Assembly (NCBI GenBank): GCA_948099385.1
Contig: CANUEZ040000071.1
Span: 2,278,501-2,342,500, forward strand
Length of the DNA stretch: 64,000 nt
Source: Fasciola hepatica
Lineage: Eukaryota; Platyhelminthes; Trematoda; Plagiorchiida; Fasciolidae
Direction of reading: 5' to 3'
Each line of letters opens with the position of its first letter. The first letter of the stretch is position 1. Shown one piece after another: positions 58,683-64,000 of the stretch. The notes under the pieces were generated by a model that was not told the origin of the DNA, made no database searches, and worked only from the letters and a program-made list of their open reading frames with translations. A program made the position numbers and the translations under genes.

Positions 58683-60974
58683 GAAAATGGTGCGAAAAGC
58701 GTTTGTCACCTCGACTGAGTGGTTTGATTCAACAAGGTGTGAGCACACCGCACTCGTAATTGTCTTAATTGCTCCCGTGTTCAGCCAGGCCGGGTGGTGT
58801 TCGCGAACGCGTTCGGATAAGCGCCGAGTCGTGCGACCAATGTACCTAGTTCCACAGGAACAGGTGAAGGAATACACACAAAACGAGGTTGCAGAATTCG
58901 GCACTATGTCCTTCAATCGAAAACACACTATCGGTTTGGAAATGAACAGGATTTGCAACTGTGCAGCGTAGAATGTTTTGTTGATAACTCCCGATAATCT
59001 TCGTTGAATAATTTCGGCTTCCGTGTCGCCTTTGAACGGTAAACGCGCATATAGTATCTTCTTGGCGGCTCCTATCTCCTTTGATTTCCCTTCATTTTCT
59101 TGCATCGTCTTGTCAATAAACCGTTCAGGATAGCCGTTATTTAAGAAAACACTCCGCAGAAAAACGAGTTCATTTATTATTGTGTCTTCGGAGCAGATTT
59201 TTCTTGCTCTGTTAACTAAGCAACGTATTAGATTCCTCTTCATTTTGAGGGGCACAAAGCTGTGAAAATGGATGTATTGTCCGTTCCATGTAGCTTTTCT
59301 GTGCACTGATAACTGGACGGAAAAATCATTCCGACGGCTTATGCAAACGTCTAAATACGATAGACTATTGTCCTTTTCTTCTTCCAAAGTAAATTGAACA
59401 TTGGGATGGGCAGCATTAAAATTGTTAAGAAGCATATTTGTGTCCAGATTGGTATCTAGCACACATATGACGTCGTCTACGTATCGTTTGTACAAGGTAA
59501 AATCTCGGATTATGGGTTCAAGTTGATTATTTTCAAGTTTTGCCATGAAAATATCGGCAAATAGGGGCCCCAAAGGTGATCCCATTGCAACTCCGTCCTT
59601 CTGACGATAGATTTCACCATTGAACTGAAACTGGATATTATGTGTGCAGACATAGAGTAACTGTTTCAGTTCATCCAACGGGATACCCAAATCGATTCCG
59701 TTGCTCTGGATGTAATCGCACAGATAGTTGATTGTTTCACTGATCGGGACATTTGTGAACAGTGAAGTAACATCCAGTGATATCATCCGCTTTCCTTCTA
59801 GATCTAGGTTCTTCACAGTTTCTACAAAATGGAAGGTGTCTTGTAGACTGTGCCTAGAAATTGCGGCTCTTACAGGTTCCAATAAGCCCGTCAACCACTT
59901 TGCTGCTGCGTGATATGGAGAGTTACACATATCCAGAATCGGTCTCAATGGGACGCCTTCTTTGTGTACCTTAGGTAGACCGTACAATCTGGGAATTACC
60001 GTTCCTGTCGGTCGTATCCTTTCGAAGGTCATCGCGTCGATTATTCCTTTCTGCTTCAAGGATCTTATTCTCGTTGAAATCGATTTTTCTATCTGAGACG
60101 TCTTATCCTTCTCAGATGGGGTCTTCGTGAACTTGGAGCCATCACTCACTATCACCTTCATCTTCTCTATATAATCCGACCTATTGAGAATTACGATACC
60201 CGCACCTTTATCTGGTTTTGACAACATTATTTCTCTATTGGCCTGCAATTCTTTGAGGCTCTTCAGGTGTTCCGACGTTAATAATCCTTTTGCCAACGGT
60301 CTATTTTCGCGATATTGATAACATGAGTTCACGAACGTGGACTTCAGTTTCTCTAACTCCTGCGACGAGGACGGAACAAGACCTGATAGCTGATCAAACA
60401 GGCTCTCAAACTCAACTTCCATATCCAATTGTTTAGTCTTATTGGTTGGACAACAAAACTTTGGCCCTAGGGATAACACCTCAAGTGATGTCTTATTCAG
60501 GCTTATGGATGACAAATTATGGACGAATTTCTTCGGATCTGTAGGGAACTCACCAATCGGTTTGCTCGGGTTGATACGTTTTCGAAGTTTAACAAATGTC
60601 CGTTCCACTTGTTTGTCAACAATTGATTGAATATAGACAACGAACATTTCCTTTTCTTCTAGAGTCAACTCATCAAGTACTCGAGATGATTTCACAAAAT
60701 TACGCTCCATTTCCGGCACTCGACTTGACACAGTATCTCTCTCATTGAGCGCTTGACGACGTAAAGCTACTGTAGTGATGTTAATTCGATTCCTCTTCAG
60801 AACGGTGTGATATTGTTTGGGATATTCTGAATTGGATATGCACTCATCCAGAAACTGAACACGAGCCTTTGCCAGAGCCAATTTCGTACGGAACTTCACG
60901 TAACTGTTAAGTTCACGGAGTACGGCTGGGTCTTTGGCCTGCTTAAATTGTCTGAAAAATCCCACAGAACACAT
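58497..60974 (-). CDS. Penelope-like reverse transcriptase with GIY-YIG endonuclease
   Basis: An intact 825-residue single-exon frame. Residues 1-250 are a basic, helix-rich N-terminal region without the RT signature. The RT core has PDKGAGIVILN at 254-264 and LYGLPKVHK at 330-338, with RPI nearby. Motif A is SLDVTSLFTNVP (399-410, Asp401), motif B is GVAMGSPLGPLFAD (461-474), and motif C is YVDD (498-501, both Asp kept). The GIY-YIG nuclease follows: VYSFTCSCGTRYIGRTTRRL at 700-719 with Tyr701, Tyr711, Gly713 and the RxxxR arginines, then REHH at 724-727, HLVE at 747-750 and AEAVSIRLYNPP at 782-793, whose Glu783 is the likely metal ligand. Length and order are those of endonuclease-positive Penelope-like elements, which prime reverse transcription at a nuclease-cut chromosomal site. 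The start Met lies inside the terminal repeat. All catalytic residues are present, so the protein may be functional. Confidence 0.93.
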   Translation of the reverse strand: MCSVGFFRQFKQAKDPAVLRELNSYVKFRTKLALAKARVQFLDECISNSEYPKQYHTVLKRNRINITTVALRRQALNERDTVSSRVPEMERNFVKSSRVLDELTLEEKEMFVVYIQSIVDKQVERTFVKLRKRINPSKPIGEFPTDPKKFVHNLSSISLNKTSLEVLSLGPKFCCPTNKTKQLDMEVEFESLFDQLSGLVPSSSQELEKLKSTFVNSCYQYRENRPLAKGLLTSEHLKSLKELQANREIMLSKPDKGAGIVILNRSDYIEKMKVIVSDGSKFTKTPSEKDKTSQIEKSISTRIRSLKQKGIIDAMTFERIRPTGTVIPRLYGLPKVHKEGVPLRPILDMCNSPYHAAAKWLTGLLEPVRAAISRHSLQDTFHFVETVKNLDLEGKRMISLDVTSLFTNVPISETINYLCDYIQSNGIDLGIPLDELKQLLYVCTHNIQFQFNGEIYRQKDGVAMGSPLGPLFADIFMAKLENNQLEPIIRDFTLYKRYVDDVICVLDTNLDTNMLLNNFNAAHPNVQFTLEEEKDNSLSYLDVCISRRNDFSVQLSVHRKATWNGQYIHFHSFVPLKMKRNLIRCLVNRARKICSEDTIINELVFLRSVFLNNGYPERFIDKTMQENEGKSKEIGAAKKILYARLPFKGDTEAEIIQRRLSGVINKTFYAAQLQILFISKPIVCFRLKDIVPNSATSFCVYSFTCSCGTRYIGRTTRRLSERVREHHPAWLNTGAIKTITSAVCSHLVESNHSVEVTNAFRTIFKVRGKQSRLVKCRILATAEAVSIRLYNPPLCAQKQFVQALKLPWPTSWSRTHVQPLEHSTL

Positions 60975-61304
60975 TGAGAATAAACAACGTGGCGAACAAG
61001 CTCGTTTTCAGTTATTCGTACTCATACCAATACATAACAATATATATGACTCAAAATAAGAACGGACAATGGCAATCCAAATCTGTCTCTGCATGTGCGT
61101 GTGTGCATGTGAACTTGATCACAGTGTGGAATGTTCAAGTGGTTGCACATGTGTTCGGGACCATGACGTGGGCCACGGAAGCTTAAGTGCTTGCACAAAT
61201 TGTTTCTGAGCGCACAGGGGAGGATTGTAGAGACGAATGCTCACGGCTTCGGCTGTGGCTAAGATGCGACACTTGACAAGTCTTGATTGCTTTCCTCGGA
61301 CTTT
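60946..61304 (-). repeat. Pseudo-LTR of the Penelope-like element, 5' copy
   Basis: Matches 58324-58682 with no difference seen. In this copy the ORF C-terminal segment (RGKQSRLVKCRIL onward to the stop) is present without the rest of the gene, showing that the repeat arose from a partial tandem copy and not from a true LTR. Confidence 0.9.
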
Positions 61305-61383
61305 TGAGTCATATATATTGTTATGTATTGGTATGAGTACGAATAACTGAAAACGAGCTTGTTCGCCACGTTGTTTATTCTCA
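61304..61383 (+). repeat. Inverted terminal segment of the Penelope-like element
   Basis: About 80 bp that are the reverse complement of the stretch near 60975-61056 (and 58353-58434) of the terminal repeats, beginning at TTTTGAGTCATATATATTG. It allows a long hairpin at the 5' end of the minus-strand transcript. An inverted 5' piece is a known peculiarity of Penelope insertions. Confidence 0.85.
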
Positions 61384-61395
61384 ACAGAGTAATAA
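61384..61395. repeat. Target-site duplication, right copy
   Basis: ACAGAGTAATAA, identical to 58314-58325. Confidence 0.85.
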
Positions 61396-61813
61396 CTCAA
61401 CAGTTGTAACCATTGTTACTGGCAAACAACAGGAGTTTAAATCTTTCAAATATGTGTCTGTTCTACAGTTGATATGACATTGGTTTCTCCCATTTAACCG
61501 TGTCAATAAACATCGACACAAAAATAGATGGAAAGTGGGCCTAGCAAGTTTATGCATACAAAGAGGGTGTGCTCCAAGAAGAGAAAGTAAAATGACTGAT
61601 AGACCATTTGGCTCCACAGGTTTATAGTCCCAGCATTCCTCATAAGCATAATTACTTCCGTAAGAGCAACTGTGCTATCATAACTCATTCATAAGCGTCA
61701 CTATCGCTCTGCTATTGGATTAAACCATGTCGTTTTTTGTTAACTTTCCGAATACTTAATGTCCGTGGACGGGAGCAAGTCTGTGGTTCCGTCCACACTT
61801 GACTTTCATACTC

Positions 61814-61814
<1 letters not shown>

Positions 61815-61846
<32 letters not shown>
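61815..61846. repeat. (CA)n microsatellite
   Basis: Thirty-two bases of AC alternation. Confidence 0.97.
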
Positions 61847-61851
<5 letters not shown>

Positions 61852-62274
61852 AGTGAACTGCCAACTGGCAGTACGCAACATACCAGCTAGCAGTCGACTA
61901 GAAACCGCATGATTGTCAAACGTCGCCTACATCGGTCACATTTGAAGATCCTAGATTATGTTCTCTACCCTCCTCGCTTGTTCCTCCTCCCTGTTCTACC
62001 TCGTATTTTGCCTGTGTTCGAAGTTTATCTGCAGTGTGAAATTTGCTCTTTGCATTTGTCTGTGTGACAAAAGGAGGGGGGGGGGTGCGAAATGAGGGAC
62101 ACATCAAACCTTCTGTTCGTTTCTCTCTCTCCTCAGTCGTCCTATTTGAATCACTCAGAGGGGAATAAACTCATTTGACCGCTCAAAACTGGCAGTCAGA
62201 TTTCACGCATAATCGCTTGTAATTTGAAATCATTCCCTTTGGGAGTTACCTGCTCGAATAGTGAGGCCGGTCAG

Positions 62275-62314
62275 CATCATCATCATCATCGTCATCATCG
62301 TCATCATCATCATC
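62275..62314. repeat. (ATC)n trinucleotide microsatellite
   Basis: Forty bases of CAT/ATC units with two GTC variants. Confidence 0.95.
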
Positions 62315-63439
62315 TTAAACATAGTCATCAGTGCTTGTCTTATTTGGTTACAAGTAACTCAAACCTATCCGCGTTGCACACCACACTCAGCACGACTGCC
62401 TCTTTCAAATGCCCTTCTCCCCCGGCCCAAACTTCTAATTTGACCGATTTGTCTGAAAATTCCATGATGGGTTGGACGGGTTGGCTTGGTTGATTGGTAG
62501 GTGGGCGGTTACGAACCGATGGTTGATCTTTTGCCACATAAATCGCCTTAAGCTGTAGAAACGCGCTTGCCGAATTCAGAGAACAGACATTTACATTGAT
62601 AAAGTGGAAGAGACGCGTGCCTACGAGGAACCGGCAATGAAAATCAACGGACGAGAACGGCAAGAAGAATAGAAACTGACAACAGTGAACAGTATCTCTC
62701 GGTCTTCGGTCACAGGGATCCTCAAATTGGTTAGGCATTTGCACCTCGATCATCACAAGCACACAAACACTGAGATTTGGAGATGCTTTTCGGAACCGCT
62801 GCTCAGCCTCAACCGTTTGGTGTGTATGCCAGGGACAGAACAACCAACGAACAGATAAAGAGAGAAATCAAATAATGCGGGTGGTTGGGATGCTGTTTTA
62901 GACTTGACTGGAATAGCACAATCCATCTTGTGACCACCACAAGCAACTGATATAAAACCATAATCCTTTTGTTTGTTCAAAATACCTCATAATTCCACTG
63001 GTAATCTTGCGACCTCAGTGATCCCCTAGAGTTTAATAACAAGAGAGCTTTTGTGTGGACGAGATGAAGTTCTTAAAGTGATCAAAACAAATAAACACAC
63101 AAACACCCATCTATGACAGCTGATTTAAGAATAAGCGAAATAGTCGTAAGCTATGCCCACGTGTGTTCAATAAAAAACACGGGAAATGGATCACTCTAGA
63201 CCCTCGTAACACCGTGCTGATAATCTCTTCGCATCCACTCACAGCTACTGGATATATGGTGCAGAACAATCAATTTCAGCCCTATTTAACCAAATTTACT
63301 ATTTTCTTTTGAGAAGTCAAAGAACAGATTTCCTTTGAACTCAGCAATACCGGATCGTTGTAACAAACAAACAGTTTCTCGTAAAGGAGTTGATTATTTA
63401 TGCGCGTGAAATGATTCATCATGCAATGATAATGTTCAT

Positions 63440-63605
63440 TTCACCAAATACTTCCATGGAAGCACTCAGTATTCAACTTTCCCATCCGCCTTGCGTGAAA
63501 CCATTAGCTGCAGAGCGTATAAAGCCCACAGGAAACTTGAAACTGAGGTGCGTGATCGTGAATCACACGTGTGACCACAAGGCAATCTGGGTGTCTCAGC
63601 ACCAC
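63440..63605 (-). repeat. SINE family 1 with decayed hammerhead-like body
   Basis: The minus strand has the head words TTGCCTTGTGGTCACACGTG and GATTCACGATCACGCACCTC, parallel to the family-1 head at 46.1 kb, with a damaged B box (AGTTTCAAG). The body GCAGCTAATGGTTTCACGC then GGATGGGAAAGTTG and GAGTGCTTCCATGG tracks the hammerhead layout loosely (AAGGCGGATGGGAAAG for stem II end and GAAA). Inactive. Confidence 0.45.
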
Positions 63606-63609
63606 ATGA

Positions 63610-64000
63610 TATGGCACCGTGCTTCGCAGGCCTCGAACGGCAAAACCCCACCTCCGCACAGCCATTGGCTCCGACGAGGATCATCATCTTACTCGGGCGG
63701 CCTAAGTGAAAAGAAGGTGAAGCAGTGATGATTTGCTTACCATTTGAGACGAATAGTCACGACCCATTGCTCTCATCGGTCACACACAGAGAAGGACAAA
63801 GCAAAACAAAAAAATGAAGCACTGATAAGTGGATTAGAAACTGTCCGGTTTCAACAGTGTCTTTTTGAATACAAATCGTTGCCTGCGAATGCGAATTATT
63901 CTGATATGCTCTCAGCGGGATTATTAAACAGAACCAACGTAGCCAAGGCTACGAAATGGATCAGGCTCGCTATTCTGGAACGACAAGTTAGGTTTTCTTC
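63610..64000. other. Gene-poor end of window
   Basis: No recognised element. The 112-residue frame at 63390-63728 overlaps the SINE and is not a gene. Confidence 0.35.

Larger units (their letters stand above)
58326..61383 (-). mobile_element. Complete Penelope-like retroelement (about 3.06 kb)
   Basis: The insertion is bounded by a 12-bp target-site duplication. On the minus strand its order is: an ~80-bp segment inverted relative to the rest (61383 to about 61304), a 359-bp terminal repeat (61304 to 60946), the reverse-transcriptase/GIY-YIG gene (60974 to 58497), then the second copy of the repeat (58682 to 58324). The two repeats look identical by eye, which indicates a young insertion. 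The structure is a 2622-bp unit plus a partial tandem copy, the classic Penelope arrangement of pseudo-LTRs with an inverted end. No hammerhead core was found in these repeats, unlike many other elements of the group. Confidence 0.9.
61396..63430. other. Gene-poor stretch with simple repeats
   Basis: Contains a CA tract (61815-61846), a G run near 62073-62086 and an ATC/GTC trinucleotide tract (62275-62314). A 167-residue minus frame (62340-62843) overlaps an 89-residue plus frame with a poly-His run. Neither has a recognisable domain; the poly-His comes from the ATC tract. Confidence 0.35.

Noticed and set aside
61119..61400. Separate 93-residue minus-strand gene
   Set aside because: It is the C-terminal end of the Penelope ORF within the 5' repeat plus flanking sequence, not a gene of its own.
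62340..62843. 167-residue minus-strand frame
   Set aside because: No domain recognised and it overlaps a simple-repeat region with low stop density; not enough to call an exon.
1..64000. CRISPR array, rRNA genes, bacterial operons or phage genes
   Set aside because: No regularly spaced direct repeats, no rRNA-like conserved stretches and no clustered prokaryote-style genes; repeat content is that of an animal genome.

Overview
This is eukaryotic, repeat-rich DNA with no operons, no ribosome binding sites and almost no long reading frames. Long gene-poor stretches carry decayed retroelements, tRNA-headed SINEs and many microsatellites. The mix (a Penelope-like element, non-LTR and Ty3/gypsy remnants, hammerhead ribozymes in repeats, SINEs with a hammerhead-like body as in schistosome Sm-alpha) suggests a parasitic flatworm, most likely a trematode. 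That is inference from repeat types; I cannot name a species.

The one clearly intact gene is at 58497-60974 on the minus strand: an 825-residue Penelope-like reverse transcriptase with a GIY-YIG endonuclease. It lies in a complete-looking 3058-bp insertion (58326-61383) with 359-bp direct repeats that look identical, an inverted ~80-bp piece at its 5' end and a 12-bp target-site duplication.

The other protein-level signals are remnants. Minus strand: a Ty3/gypsy integrase scrap (16.8-17.1 kb), a Tc1/mariner-type transposase scrap (23.3-23.7 kb), a LINE reverse transcriptase (24.4-25.6 kb), Ty3/gypsy integrase (35.3-36.2 kb), a jockey/CR1-type reverse transcriptase (41.5-43.1 kb, frameshifted, catalytic ADD changed to ADN, split by a GA microsatellite) and Ty3/gypsy gag (54.1-54.4 kb). 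Plus strand: a LINE scrap at 26.25-26.65 kb. The only candidate host coding sequence is a minus-strand exon at 10545-11160 with an FSIESIMG motif (engrailed-homology-1-like, Groucho binding), a basic patch and a GTATGT donor site. It lies next to a CpG-richer, ORF-dense stretch (11.2-12.9 kb) that could be its upstream region.

Small RNA elements are the second theme. A structurally intact type I hammerhead ribozyme lies at 14566-14612 (+), with decayed relatives at 43659-43705 and 49159-49206 (+) and 14275-14350 (-). Separately, a SINE family with a tRNA-like head and B box carries a body that aligns to a hammerhead core (CUGANGA, stem II, GAAA, GUC) in several copies (about 6.8, 7.2, 40.6, 46.0, 46.3, 46.9 and 63.5 kb). 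Two further tRNA-derived SINE families lack it. Long (TA)n tracts are scattered through the window, one directly behind the intact hammerhead.
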